Positions 27,658 through 37,430 of a stretch of DNA of 64,000 bases are shown piece after piece; positions within the stretch are counted from its first letter, which is position 1, and each line of letters starts with the position of its first letter. The notes beneath the pieces were generated by a model. The model worked only from the letters and a program-made list of their open reading frames with translations, ran no database searches and was not told the DNA's origin. Origin of the DNA: an uncultured Pseudomonadales bacterium (lineage in GTDB: Bacteria; Pseudomonadota; Gammaproteobacteria; Pseudomonadales; Porticoccaceae); the NCBI GenBank assembly GCA_943788445.1, contig CALSQH010000003.1, positions 806,001 to 870,000 of the forward strand. The letters run 5' to 3'. Position numbers and translations under genes: made by a program.

Positions 27658-29025
27658 TCAATTGTAGATAGCTGCCGGCAACCAGGTTGCCAGCGCGGGC
27701 CATACAGATAGCATCAGCATTAATAATAACTGAATAATAATAAATGGCGCGACACCACGGTACATATCCGACGTTTCAACCGAGGCTGGTGCAACACCGC
27801 GCAGGTAGAACAGCGCAAACCCGAATGGCGGCGTTAAAAAGGAGGTCTGAAGATTGATCGCAATCATAATTCCCAACCACACAGGATCTATCCCCATTGC
27901 CAACAGTACTGGACCAACAATGGGTACTACAACAAAAGTGATTTCAATAAAATCGAGTACAAAGCCGAGTAAGAATATAACCACCATCACCAAAATAGTG
28001 GCGCCTACAACACCCCCAGGCAACTGGGAAAAGAATTGCTCAACTAACTCTTCACCGCCAAACCCACGAAATACCAATGAAAATATCGTCGCGCCAATTA
28101 AGATCAAAAACACCATCGAAGTGACTTCGGTAGTGCTTTGAGCTACCTCCCGCAAGCGGGACAACGATAACTGCCCCTTTAGCATAGCCAACATTGTCGC
28201 ACCAAAAGCGCCGACTCCCGCAGCTTCGGTCGGTGTTGCCGCACCGGTCAAAATTGAGCCTAACACCGCAGCAATCAAAAATATCGGCGGTATCAAATTG
28301 CGCATAGCCCGCGACAATCTATGTTCTGCCAATGGCTCTTCGAAAGCCGGTTGAAGCTTTGGCTTGGCAAACAAAATCACATAGACAGAGTACAGTGCGA
28401 CCAAGATCAAACCGGGGAAAATTGCACCGACAAAAAGATCGCCTATAGAAACAACCTTAGGCGTAAAGATGCCCATATTCAGTTGCGCCTGTTGATAGGC
28501 GCTGGAGAGAATGTCGCCGAGTAACACCAATGCAATAGAGGGCGGAATAATCTGACCCAAAGTTCCTGTGGCACAAATAATACCCGTAGCCTGGGGTGCT
28601 GAATAACCGCGTTTCAACATAGTTGGCAGGGACATCAGGCCCATAGTCACCACGGTGGCGCCAACAATGCCGGTACTTGCCGCCAGCAACGCGCCAACCA
28701 ATACGACCGAAAGCCCTAAGCCACTGCGGAAACCGCGAAATAGGTCGGCCATGCTATCGAGCAGATCTTCCGATAAGCGTGACTTTTCCAGCATTACCCC
28801 CATTAACACAAATAGGGGCACCGCTATCAGGGTAGTATTTTTAACCGTGCCAAATAAGCGATTGGGTAAGGCGTGTAAAAAGGCCATATCAAAATAGCCT
28901 GTAGCATAACCTGCAAATGCAAAAATTAGCGCCGTTCCCGACAGTGATAGCGCCACAGGATAGCCGGCCATTAAAACCAGACAGACAACTAAGAACATTA
29001 GCAACGGGATAAATTCAACCATCAC
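27658..29025 (-). CDS. TRAP transporter large permease (DctM)
   Basis: A 455-residue inner-membrane protein with about 12 hydrophobic segments; the large ion-coupled subunit of a tripartite ATP-independent periplasmic transporter. Typical parts: PLFVLMGVMLEKS, GALLAASTGIVGATVVTMG, ATGTLGQIIPPSI and NLQTSFLTPPFGFALFYLRG. The version with STGIVGATV and FLTPPFGF resembles the mannitol/chloroaromatic annotated group, though true substrates are mostly acids. The GTG at 29025 or the ATG at 29022 can start it; either overlaps the dctQ stop. Confidence 0.92.
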   Translation of the reverse strand: MMVEFIPLLMFLVVCLVLMAGYPVALSLSGTALIFAFAGYATGYFDMAFLHALPNRLFGTVKNTTLIAVPLFVLMGVMLEKSRLSEDLLDSMADLFRGFRSGLGLSVVLVGALLAASTGIVGATVVTMGLMSLPTMLKRGYSAPQATGIICATGTLGQIIPPSIALVLLGDILSSAYQQAQLNMGIFTPKVVSIGDLFVGAIFPGLILVALYSVYVILFAKPKLQPAFEEPLAEHRLSRAMRNLIPPIFLIAAVLGSILTGAATPTEAAGVGAFGATMLAMLKGQLSLSRLREVAQSTTEVTSMVFLILIGATIFSLVFRGFGGEELVEQFFSQLPGGVVGATILVMVVIFLLGFVLDFIEITFVVVPIVGPVLLAMGIDPVWLGIMIAINLQTSFLTPPFGFALFYLRGVAPASVETSDMYRGVAPFIIIQLLLMLMLSVWPALATWLPAAIYN

Positions 29026-29636
29026 AGCATCGGCTCAATATGGTCGGTCAAAGCCACGTCTGGCTTGTTCATTAGTATCAGTAAATTTCTGAGTGTCTCT
29101 GCGATACCCTGCAAGATAAGTGTTGCTGGCATCAATAAAAGCAATGTCTTTAATAAATAGATCCCTGCAATACCGCTACTCTCTTCTGAAGTCTCGCCAA
29201 TTGACCAGCTGGCTAGAACATAATCCAAAGAGAATATAAAAATCAGCAAACACACCGGCAGTAATAATAGAATGCCACCGATTAAATCCACTAGCGCCTT
29301 TTTGCGTGCCGAAAACCCGCGGTAGAAGATATCCACTCGCACATGGCCTCCACGCTGCAAGGTAAAGGCAATGCCGAGCATAAATACCACGCCGTGGAGG
29401 TAGGTAATGGATTCCTGAAGTGCAATTGAACCGCTCTCAAAATAATAGCGCAGCACCACAATAATGACGGTGAGTACCACCATTAATAAGGTTAACCACG
29501 AGACCGCTCTACCCGTAATATCGGTAAAGGAATCGATGCCGCGAATTATATGTTGAATGACTTTCACTGAACTATCTAACACCTTGGATTGGAAGCGCGC
29601 CAAGTATAACTGGCTAATCCTCAAGTCGATAGCCAT
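29022..29636 (-). CDS. TRAP transporter small permease (DctQ)
   Basis: A 204-residue four-helix inner-membrane protein, the small subunit that pairs with DctM. Helices lie at about residues 43-63, 80-100, 115-140 and 155-185; QRGGHVRVDIFYRGFS is the DctQ signature. Its stop overlaps the dctM start (TGATG), so the two are translationally coupled. No periplasmic binding protein gene (DctP) is next to it: the upstream neighbour is a divergent ClC gene. Confidence 0.88.
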   Translation of the reverse strand: MAIDLRISQLYLARFQSKVLDSSVKVIQHIIRGIDSFTDITGRAVSWLTLLMVVLTVIIVVLRYYFESGSIALQESITYLHGVVFMLGIAFTLQRGGHVRVDIFYRGFSARKKALVDLIGGILLLLPVCLLIFIFSLDYVLASWSIGETSEESSGIAGIYLLKTLLLLMPATLILQGIAETLRNLLILMNKPDVALTDHIEPML

Positions 29637-29760
29637 GAGTCAGTCGCCAAGCTCCCTTGGATTCGCTTCTGATTTTCCAGCAATCTTTGACGAGATTAAC
29701 TGCACTGGATAAGCTGTACTCGACAAACGCTATTGTCACTATCATCTAGGCGATTATTTA

Positions 29761-31458
29761 ATGCATAAAGTACGCAATGCTTCACTCGAAATCATTTTGA
29801 TTCTTTTGGTCGGCGGACTTATTGGCGCTACTCTCGCCATAGTTTCCAATCTGTTTATTATCGGGGTGTACTGGTTTGAACAGCAGCGCGAAGCCAGCAG
29901 TCTTTTTTCCCTCAGTATCGGCGATCAAGTCATCTCTTTTTCCAGTGTGATTTATCTTTGGATAGCCGCCGCCATTGTTGTCTCCCTAAAAGCGGGTTTA
30001 GGTATTGCCCGATGGGCTGGCCCCGCAGATTCAATCTATGCTGCTCACCAGCTCAATGAGCCACTAGATATAAAAACTGGGCTGGCCTCGACACTAGCGG
30101 CCTTCGCCTCAGCCAGCGGCGGCGCCTCGGTCGGACAGTACGGGCCACTGGTTCATTTTGGCGCCACAATGGGAATCTGGGTTAAGCGGTTTGTTTCCAG
30201 CCGATTATCTCACGAGGTCTATCTTGGCTGTGGTGTTGCCGCGGCCATTTCTGCCGGATTTAATGCGCCGATCGCTGGAATAATTTTTGCCCATGAAGCA
30301 ATTCTTCGACATTTTTCTGTGCGTACTATTGCTCCGATTACGGTTGCTTCAATCTCTGCCAGCGCCCTCAGTCATCAGTGGTTCCCCCATTTAATAACCT
30401 TTGAAATCAGTGCAGTCGTTCCACCACTTACCGAAATTGTGCCAACTTTAATCGTTTTGGCCCCCGCATTTTCCCTTGTGGCGGTGTGCTTTATGTGGGC
30501 CCTGCGCTACTCCGCAAAAAGCGCCGCAAATATGAAAACCTCACCAGTACTACTGCCGTTTATTGCCGCCACACTCTGTGGCTTGGTTGGGGTTTGGCTT
30601 CCACAGATACTCGGCTTAGGCTTTTCCAGCATCAATAATATGATCGCCGGAGAGTTTGCCCTCTCATTACTGGTTGCCATATTAATTGCCAAACTACTTA
30701 TGACGGCACTCTGTATAGGGTTTGGCTTGTTTGGCGGGGTTTTTTCGCCTTCATTATTTATCGGCGTCGCGGCCGGTGCTCTGGCCGGTCAGTTGATGAC
30801 TCTATTTGGCTTTGCCAATATCGCCAGCATTGTTAGTGTTGCCGGAATGGCGGCAGTTAGCTCAGCGGTTATTGGCGCACCGGTAACCGCGGTGATCATT
30901 GTTCTTGAGCTGACCCAATCCTACGCCTACGCAGTCGCAGTAATGGTCTCAGTTATGCTCTGCAGCCTGATTACTAATCGTTTATTTGGTCATTCCTTTT
31001 TTGACCGCCAGTTGCTCGATCGCGGCATTGACCTTCTTAAGGGCCGCGAAGCTATCGCGCTTCGGCAACTGATAGTTGGTCCCTTTAGCGAGCAAAATTA
31101 TGTTCGCGCAACAACACAGTCTACAGGTCAAAATCTCGTCCACAGACTGAAAAGTCGTGGGCAGACTGAAGCCTACATCGTCGACGATGGCGGCAAGCTA
31201 TTGGGGAAAGCCTCTATTTATGCCGCTATAGAAGCGGCTGATAACAGTATTGCTGATTTTATGGATGCTCAACCTATAATCCTTTATGCGCACAATAGCC
31301 TAGACGAAGCCATGCTCAAGGTCAGTCAATTTGTCGGCGAGAGTCTGCCGGTAGTGAATGCTGAAACTGGAGAACTGCAGGGCTGCATTACCGAGGGCGC
31401 GCTTTTCCAAGCGATTACTGATGTGCAAAACCAGGCGCGAACATTAGAACGCGCCTGA
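29761..31458 (+). CDS. ClC-family chloride channel/transporter with CBS domains, both key glutamates replaced
   Basis: A 565-residue ClC protein: about 410 residues of membrane domain followed by a CBS-type C-terminus (about 435-555). The fold is clear from FNAPIAGIIFAHEA (helix H) and GLFGGVFSPSLFIG (helix N). Compared with E. coli ClcA as I recall it, the external gate glutamate of GREGP (Glu148) is Tyr127 here (GQYGP), and the internal proton glutamate (Glu203) is Ala180. The GSGIP motif is also changed (AGPADSIYA). Loss of both suggests a passive channel or another ion rather than a classical chloride/proton exchanger. Divergent from the dctQM genes. Confidence 0.85.
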   Translation: MHKVRNASLEIILILLVGGLIGATLAIVSNLFIIGVYWFEQQREASSLFSLSIGDQVISFSSVIYLWIAAAIVVSLKAGLGIARWAGPADSIYAAHQLNEPLDIKTGLASTLAAFASASGGASVGQYGPLVHFGATMGIWVKRFVSSRLSHEVYLGCGVAAAISAGFNAPIAGIIFAHEAILRHFSVRTIAPITVASISASALSHQWFPHLITFEISAVVPPLTEIVPTLIVLAPAFSLVAVCFMWALRYSAKSAANMKTSPVLLPFIAATLCGLVGVWLPQILGLGFSSINNMIAGEFALSLLVAILIAKLLMTALCIGFGLFGGVFSPSLFIGVAAGALAGQLMTLFGFANIASIVSVAGMAAVSSAVIGAPVTAVIIVLELTQSYAYAVAVMVSVMLCSLITNRLFGHSFFDRQLLDRGIDLLKGREAIALRQLIVGPFSEQNYVRATTQSTGQNLVHRLKSRGQTEAYIVDDGGKLLGKASIYAAIEAADNSIADFMDAQPIILYAHNSLDEAMLKVSQFVGESLPVVNAETGELQGCITEGALFQAITDVQNQARTLERA

Positions 31459-31489
31459 TTTAAAAAACCATCTCTTGTTAAATTACCTG

Positions 31490-33016
31490 CTATTTTACAA
31501 GGGCGGCTTTGATTGCCATAGCCCTATAATTAACCGCTTGCTGCGCCTCTGTCGCATAGGCTATTCCGGTATTTAGGGTTACTGCTGAATTAGGCCCTAG
31601 TGCCGCTGGTAGAGCGATGGTTTTTCTAAGCCCCCCACCGGAAATCTCTACAACAACCTGATTCATGGCCCGCGGACTTGTATTCGCGACCTTAACCAAT
31701 AAATAGCCGGTACTGCTGACACCCCGGGTCACCCTCAAAAATGTCTTCGGGTTCATCTGTAATTGCAAACTCTGTAGTTTCTGTCGCGACTGCTTCCCTA
31801 GCGCACCGCTATCCTGCGCTGCCAATGTAAAATAGCTGTTTGCCTGAGCATACTGCTTGCTCTGTAGTGACAGTTCGCCCAGATAAAAACTCGCTGTTGG
31901 CGTGGGTAATAATTCATAGCTACGCCGCAGATCACTCTTCGCCCTAATGCGCTGACCACTCTCATAGAGCAACACGCCACGTGCGAGATAGGGACTGAAA
32001 AAGTTATCATTTTTCTTTATCGCCGTGGTGTACGCTTTTTCTGCATTGTCGTTCTCTTCAAGTATTTTCCACGCATGACCACGAAGCTCCCAGAAATGGC
32101 CTTCATTGGGCTGATGCGCTACCGCCTTATCCAAATGTTTAATTGCCGCGCGGCCCTGCTTGTCAGCTAGAGCTTTTTTAGCCAGTGTCTCGGCTTCATA
32201 GGCCGGCACATCTTTTTGCAGCTGCGCTATGGCAGTCTGATAGCGATCGCGGTAACGTTTTCCGCCGCTAAAAGTCGTCGCCCTAGCTTGGTTTTCCTCG
32301 ACCCTCTGGATTGATGGGGGATGACTGGCAAATAAATTACTCAGAAAATTACCCTGCTGAGATTTACTCAATTCAACAAATTTTTCCTGTAACTCAACCG
32401 CCCCCTGCACGTCGTAACCCGCCTTGGCCATATAGTTCATGCCATAGTGGTCAGACTCCAGCTCATCGTCACGACCATATTTCGCCATCCACGCAGCGGC
32501 GCCAATCTGTGATGCCATACCGTAAAGCTGAGCGCCCTCCTTACCCTGAGTTGCAACCCCTAGAGTGACCAACCCAATATTCGCCAACGTGCCACGGGTC
32601 ATTTGTGATGCTCCATGACGTGCAGCGGCATGAACAACTTCATGGCCGAGTACAGCCGCTAGCTGAGCCTCGTCTTCCAGCAACAGCAATAGCCCTCGGT
32701 TAATGGCAATTTTTCCACCCGGCAATGCCCATGCGTTGGGGACATCATTATTTAAAACCACAAATTCATAGGGTAGACCAGGGCGGTCGCTCACTGCAGC
32801 CAGACGCTGGCCAACACCCGCCACATAGGTTTGGAGAGATTCATCTAAGTAGTAATCGCCGCCCTGAGACTGCCGCGAGGGCCGATAGTTTTTTTCACCG
32901 ATGGCGACCTCTTTTTGTGGCGAGACTATTGATAATTCATTTTTGCCGGTTACCGGATTGACTGAACAACCGCTAATAATCACCGGCAGCAAAAGCGCTA
33001 ATAACCATTTCTTCAT
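31490..33016 (-). CDS. M48-family metalloprotease with TPRs, lipoprotein (BepA/YfgC-like)
   Basis: A 508-residue zinc protease. Lipoprotein signal with Cys17 (IISGC). The M48 domain spans about 30-265 with the zinc motif HEVVH at 125-129 and the third ligand in DELESDHYG (about 181). Residues about 270-420 are tetratricopeptide repeats, and a C-terminal beta-rich tail of about 80 residues follows. BepA-type proteins act in the periplasm on outer-membrane assembly: they help or degrade stalled LptD and BAM substrates. Monocistronic by position, converging on the ClC gene. Confidence 0.9.
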   Translation of the reverse strand: MKKWLLALLLPVIISGCSVNPVTGKNELSIVSPQKEVAIGEKNYRPSRQSQGGDYYLDESLQTYVAGVGQRLAAVSDRPGLPYEFVVLNNDVPNAWALPGGKIAINRGLLLLLEDEAQLAAVLGHEVVHAAARHGASQMTRGTLANIGLVTLGVATQGKEGAQLYGMASQIGAAAWMAKYGRDDELESDHYGMNYMAKAGYDVQGAVELQEKFVELSKSQQGNFLSNLFASHPPSIQRVEENQARATTFSGGKRYRDRYQTAIAQLQKDVPAYEAETLAKKALADKQGRAAIKHLDKAVAHQPNEGHFWELRGHAWKILEENDNAEKAYTTAIKKNDNFFSPYLARGVLLYESGQRIRAKSDLRRSYELLPTPTASFYLGELSLQSKQYAQANSYFTLAAQDSGALGKQSRQKLQSLQLQMNPKTFLRVTRGVSSTGYLLVKVANTSPRAMNQVVVEISGGGLRKTIALPAALGPNSAVTLNTGIAYATEAQQAVNYRAMAIKAALVK

Positions 33017-33149
33017 TCCTTGTCTCCTTTTTCCTACGTCATATTAAGCAAAAACAAACGCGATAATTTGCTTCTCGCGCAGTCTAGGTAAGTTGATATA
33101 ATAACAGCACTAAATTAACACTTTTTCCACTAAATGAAGCAATTCCCCT

Positions 33150-33905
33150 ATGCTTATTGTTATTTCGCCGGCCAAAAAGCTCGACTATACCAGCGCGGTT
33201 AAATCGCCATTATTTACCCAGCCCGAACTTCTCGATCATTCTCAGGAGCTCCTGCAAGGTCTTAAAGCGCTGGCCCCTCAGGATGTCTCTTCTCTGATGA
33301 AACTCAGCGATAAACTCGGCGCATTAAACTTTGAACGATTTCAAGAGTGGCGAATCCCCTTTACTTCCACGAATGCTCGCCCCGCCGTTCTGGCCTTCAA
33401 GGGTGACGTCTATCAGGGTTTGGATGCAGTCAGCATGAGTGATGAAGATTTGCGCTGGGCACAAGATCATCTGCGTATTCTCTCCGGCTTATATGGCCTG
33501 CTGCGCCCCTTAGATCTTATGCAGGCCTACCGCTTGGAAATGGGCACCAAGTTCGCCAATCCCCGCGGTGCCGATCTATATCAATTCTGGGGCGATATAA
33601 TTACCACGGAATTAAATAAGGCTGAAAAAGCCATACTGATTAACTTAGCGTCCAATGAATACTTCAAATCCGTGCACAAAAAAGATATTGCCGCGCGAAT
33701 AATTACCCCAGTGTTTATGGATAAAAAGAACGACAGCTATAAAATTATTAGTTTTTACGCCAAGAAAGCGCGCGGTCTTATGAGCAGCTACATTATTAGA
33801 AATCGTATTAGCGATGCCGAACAAATAAAGAACTTTGACGCTGACGGCTACAGTTACAATGCTGCACTAAGCGAAGCAGATAGGTGGGTTTTTGTTCGCG
33901 ACTAG
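33150..33905 (+). CDS. yaaA: peroxide stress protein YaaA
   Basis: A 251-residue DUF328/UPF0246 protein, starting MLIVISPAKKLDY, the diagnostic N-terminus. Also seen: RLEMGTKFANPRG (about 129-141) and the late RGLMSSYIIRNRI. E. coli YaaA limits free iron and DNA damage during peroxide stress and binds DNA in a cleft. It stands alone, converging on ubiA. Confidence 0.94.
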   Translation: MLIVISPAKKLDYTSAVKSPLFTQPELLDHSQELLQGLKALAPQDVSSLMKLSDKLGALNFERFQEWRIPFTSTNARPAVLAFKGDVYQGLDAVSMSDEDLRWAQDHLRILSGLYGLLRPLDLMQAYRLEMGTKFANPRGADLYQFWGDIITTELNKAEKAILINLASNEYFKSVHKKDIAARIITPVFMDKKNDSYKIISFYAKKARGLMSSYIIRNRISDAEQIKNFDADGYSYNAALSEADRWVFVRD

Positions 33906-33926
33906 TGCTTGGTAGCCGTCTGCTTT

Positions 33927-34793
33927 TTAGGGATAAATTAAATAGTCTGTCGCCAAGCCAATAAAGATGACCATCCCCACTCGATGGTTGTTAAGAAATG
34001 CTGTGAAGCAAGCCTCTCGATCGCGACCTCGACTGATAAAATATTGATGGGTGAAATAACCTGCTGCTGCTGCTAAACCAATAAAGTAAATAATCCCTCG
34101 GCCAAATAACAGCCCGGCCACAACTAACAGACTCAATACTGCAATCTGTAGCAGCGCAATAATAAACAAATCGTATCTACCAAAAAGTATCGCCGTCGAC
34201 TTGACCCCTATCTGTAAATCATCATCACGATCAACCATGGCGTAATAGGTGTCAAAGGCCATCGTCCAAAATACCACGGCGCCAAATACAACCCACAGCT
34301 CAATCGGCAAGGAATTAGTCTGAGCAGCAAAGGCCATAGGAGTAGACCAGGCCCAAGCGACACCCAAACCTAATTGGGGAAGATGGGTAATACGCTTTAA
34401 AAAAGGGTACAGCGAAGCCACCGCAGCACCACCAAAGGCCAGAATAATAGTCAGCTGATTGGTTAGCAGCACCAATGCAAGTGCCACGACCAGCAGGCCA
34501 AAAAACAACTGTAACGCCGCTTTAGCACTCACCTCTCCAGCGGGGATAGGTCTGTTTTTAGTTCGCTCAACCGCACCATCTACATGACGGTCAGCAAAAT
34601 CATTGATCACACATCCCGCTGCTCGCATCACCACAACGCCGAGGGTAAAGATCAGTAGATTGCTGAATGTTGGATGCCCCTGACTGGCAAACCATAGCGC
34701 CCAGAGCGTCGGCCACAACAGCAAATAGGTCCCTATTGGCCGGTCGAGGCGCATTAAACGCAGCCATGGATGTGCTGTTGAATTACTGCTCAT
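33927..34793 (-). CDS. ubiA: 4-hydroxybenzoate octaprenyltransferase
   Basis: A 288-residue integral membrane prenyltransferase that attaches the polyprenyl tail to 4-hydroxybenzoate in ubiquinone synthesis. The two aspartate-rich motifs are NDFADRHVD (about 71-79) and DRDDDLQIG (about 193), both needed for magnesium-diphosphate binding. The frame is open upstream to 34901, but the family N-terminus begins with the ATG at 34793 (MSSNSTAHPWLRLMRLDRPIG). It overlaps the end of ubiC by 11 bases. Confidence 0.94.
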   Translation of the reverse strand: MSSNSTAHPWLRLMRLDRPIGTYLLLWPTLWALWFASQGHPTFSNLLIFTLGVVVMRAAGCVINDFADRHVDGAVERTKNRPIPAGEVSAKAALQLFFGLLVVALALVLLTNQLTIILAFGGAAVASLYPFLKRITHLPQLGLGVAWAWSTPMAFAAQTNSLPIELWVVFGAVVFWTMAFDTYYAMVDRDDDLQIGVKSTAILFGRYDLFIIALLQIAVLSLLVVAGLLFGRGIIYFIGLAAAAGYFTHQYFISRGRDREACFTAFLNNHRVGMVIFIGLATDYLIYP

Positions 34794-35358
34794 GATGACT
34801 ATCCGCGGTGGGTTTAAAACTTGGCAAAAACATTTCGCAAACCAACAGCGGCTTGGCCGACAGCCTAAATACTGAACGGCGGCCCCAAAGGGGCTGGTCA
34901 AAGGACTGCAACTGGGAACTCAGTGGCATGCTGTTGTTTGCAGGAAGGCAAGCCCACTCCAAAGGTTCGCGGGTCATGGTTGGATCGCTAAATAACAGTG
35001 CACCCAGAGGCCTGCTATCTAAATTTCGTAACTTACGCAATCGGCCGGTCAGGGTTTGCAAGGGTATAACCGTGCGGGCAAAAACCCAGGGAACGCCGGA
35101 ACCCGACAACAGAACTTCGCGGATCAGCGCCAGGCGCCGAGGCGCCAGTGCAAGCGCACGCCGCTCTGAATATCGAGGTATTTGCACTGACTGGTTGAGA
35201 ACTTGAACACTTAGCTGGCCATCACTGGCCTGCTGTAGCCGCCGGGTTAACGAGCCGCTATCGAACAACCAATCATGTAACTCTGCCGGCACATTGCCAA
35301 CTTTATCGAAAAGTGGCTGCCGCCAGATTAGCTGATCTGAAAAATGCCCATTAAGCAT
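34783..35358 (-). CDS. ubiC: chorismate pyruvate-lyase
   Basis: A 191-residue enzyme that releases pyruvate from chorismate to give 4-hydroxybenzoate, the first committed step of ubiquinone synthesis. Visible family segments: REVLLSGSGVPWVFARTV (about 82-99; the arginine that binds the substrate), LWGRRSVF and the late glutamate in LLVCEMFLP. Its product is the substrate of UbiA, encoded next and overlapping by 11 bases. It starts 12 bases after the lpxL-like gene. Confidence 0.92.
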   Translation of the reverse strand: MLNGHFSDQLIWRQPLFDKVGNVPAELHDWLFDSGSLTRRLQQASDGQLSVQVLNQSVQIPRYSERRALALAPRRLALIREVLLSGSGVPWVFARTVIPLQTLTGRLRKLRNLDSRPLGALLFSDPTMTREPLEWACLPANNSMPLSSQLQSFDQPLWGRRSVFRLSAKPLLVCEMFLPSFKPTADSHHEQ

Positions 35359-35370
35359 AAGGTAAAAGTC

Positions 35371-36252
35371 CTATAAACCCTTTGCATAAAAATCGCGGCC
35401 ATCGGGCTGTGCGCGAAAACGCTTGTATTCCCATTGATACTGCTCAGGCGCCAACTCGACCATTTTCTCTACGCCAGCATTGAGGGCACTTACTGCAATA
35501 GTCTTATCTTCGCTGTATAGGCTCTCTGACACAGGCAAAAAATGTAACCGCCAACCTCCGGGCTCACGAACCGCTGAACAGAATAATGCATGGCAATTCG
35601 ACCGATTAATCAAATTAGTCAGCAGGGTCATAGTACGTGCCTGCACACCCATAAACGGGGCAAAAATCCCACCACTTTCCTCTGGCTGCTGGTCGGGAAG
35701 AATCGCTGTAATCTCGCCCTTTTTTAATGCCTTTATTAACGCCACAACCCCGCGGCCATCGGTTGGCACCAAAGTTGCGCCAGATTGCTCTCGGGAAACC
35801 TTTATCCAATCACCTACTTCAGGGATTTTCGGCGGCTCATAAAGAGATGTCATTTTGCTTCGCAGCGACACCCACAGCCCGACGACCTCCCAGTTCCCCT
35901 GATGAGGCACAACAAGGATTGTGCCGCGCTTATTGTCCATGGCTTGCTGAAAAAGCGTCAGCCCCTCAACAGCAATTATTTTGCTCTCAAGCCATGCGCT
36001 GGGTTTACTCCAAACCCTCGGAGTTTCAACAAAAGCCTGACCAAAATGCTGCATACGTTTTTTGCAAAGGTCTTCTATTTGCTCTGATGACTTTAAGGGA
36101 TAACAAAGGCGCAGATTAATGCGTGTGACCACAACCGGTGCCAACTCTAATAAATAGATTGCTCTGCCGATGGCACACCCAAAGCAACGCCCCACCGGTA
36201 GGGGAAGCCAGCCAAACATCTTTAACAAAAACAGGAGAACTTTATTTTTCAA
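35371..36252 (-). CDS. lipid A / lysophospholipid acyltransferase (LpxL/HtrB-like)
   Basis: A 293-residue inner-membrane acyltransferase of the LABLAT family. An N-terminal membrane anchor (about 1-38) precedes the catalytic HX4E motif in PHQGNWEVV (about 117) and the second conserved block ILPDQQPEESGG (about 179). Members add secondary acyl chains to lipid A; which chain is not visible. It lies between galU and ubiC with gaps of 48 and 12 bases, so a four-gene operon galU-lpxL-like-ubiC-ubiA is likely. Confidence 0.85.
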   Translation of the reverse strand: MKNKVLLFLLKMFGWLPLPVGRCFGCAIGRAIYLLELAPVVVTRINLRLCYPLKSSEQIEDLCKKRMQHFGQAFVETPRVWSKPSAWLESKIIAVEGLTLFQQAMDNKRGTILVVPHQGNWEVVGLWVSLRSKMTSLYEPPKIPEVGDWIKVSREQSGATLVPTDGRGVVALIKALKKGEITAILPDQQPEESGGIFAPFMGVQARTMTLLTNLINRSNCHALFCSAVREPGGWRLHFLPVSESLYSEDKTIAVSALNAGVEKMVELAPEQYQWEYKRFRAQPDGRDFYAKGL

Positions 36253-36300
36253 CGCTGTAGGTTACCTTTGTTTAACGCTTGGTTTATCAGCACGAACTTT

Positions 36301-37200
36301 CTATTTGAGCTTTTCCGGCAATTCATTGCTTAAATAAGCATGCAATTCATCACCTATCTGATGATGTAGAAGACCTAGTTCAATGTTTGCCTTTAGCAAG
36401 CCCATCTTACTACCACAGTCATAGCGCGTCCCGATATATTCATAGGCTAAAACCTGCTCTTCAGTAAGTAATGTCTGAATCGCATCGGTGAGCTGAAACT
36501 CTCCTCCAGCTCCTGGCTTTAGCTTTGCAAGATGCTGAAAAATCTGTGGCGTGAAAATATACCGGCCGGTAACACCCAAATCTGATGGCGCATCTTCAAA
36601 GGCAGGCTTCTCAACAATCTTGTCGAGCAAATACACTCGCTCGGACTGAGGTTTACCGCTGATAACACCATAGGCCGAAATATCTGGACCCGTTACTTTT
36701 TGTATCGCAATAACGGAGCTCTTGTAGTATTCGTAAAGCTCAACCATCTGGCGAACCGCGCCTTTTTCGCCATGAATCAAATCATCGGCAAGAATCACGG
36801 CAAAAGGCTCATCGCCAATAAGATGCGCTGCGGTTGAAACCGCATGCCCCAGACCCAAGGCTTCATTTTGTCGTATATAGGTACAGCTAACACCTTTGGG
36901 AACAATATTTTGCGCTATCTCCAATAATGCCTTTTTATTGTTCATCTCCAACTGATGCTCAAGTTCGTAGGCTTTATCAAAATGATCAGCAATACTGCGC
37001 TTATTTCGTCCAGTGATAAAAATCATCTCGGTAATACCAGCTTCAACCGCCTCTTCAACAGCGTACTGAATTAATGGTTTATCTACGACGGGTAACATCT
37101 CTTTTGGATTGGCCTTGGTTGCCGGCAAAAATCTTGTGCCCATACCCGCCACTGGAAATACCGCTTTGCGAACCTTTTCTCCATGCCTAACATGAACCAT
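36301..37200 (-). CDS. galU: UTP-glucose-1-phosphate uridylyltransferase
   Basis: A 299-residue nucleotidyltransferase making UDP-glucose for surface polysaccharides. The nucleotide motif AGMGTRFLPATKANPKEMLP lies at residues 18-37, with VDKPLIQYAVEEA following; the metal-binding ADD is in FAVILADDLI and the sugar-site EKP follows later. The first 10 residues (MVHVRHGEK) are an extension relative to many GalU. First gene of the probable galU-to-ubiA operon and divergent from glyQ. Confidence 0.94.
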   Translation of the reverse strand: MVHVRHGEKVRKAVFPVAGMGTRFLPATKANPKEMLPVVDKPLIQYAVEEAVEAGITEMIFITGRNKRSIADHFDKAYELEHQLEMNNKKALLEIAQNIVPKGVSCTYIRQNEALGLGHAVSTAAHLIGDEPFAVILADDLIHGEKGAVRQMVELYEYYKSSVIAIQKVTGPDISAYGVISGKPQSERVYLLDKIVEKPAFEDAPSDLGVTGRYIFTPQIFQHLAKLKPGAGGEFQLTDAIQTLLTEEQVLAYEYIGTRYDCGSKMGLLKANIELGLLHHQIGDELHAYLSNELPEKLK

Positions 37201-37430
37201 CTTGCTCTATCCTCTGCTGATTAAGGGAAACTATACTACTGACTAATTGGGTAGACTAATGTCTCTTTTCCATTATATCTATATATGATTACAATCAGAT
37301 GCTTTTAATTTGAAGTTTTGTCCGCTTATTCCCTTCCTTTTTCCCTTTCTTTATTAAACTGCCGCCTTATAATTGCCCATCCTTAACATAAACCAAATTT
37401 TAGCTATTTAAATACTCGTAGGAATCCACT

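Noticed and set aside
27629..27703. N-terminal extension of the thioesterase to 27703
   Set aside because: Overlaps the end of dctM; the hotdog domain begins after the ATG at 27628.
34794..34901. N-terminal extension of ubiA to 34901
   Set aside because: Overlaps ubiC almost entirely and precedes the conserved UbiA N-terminus.
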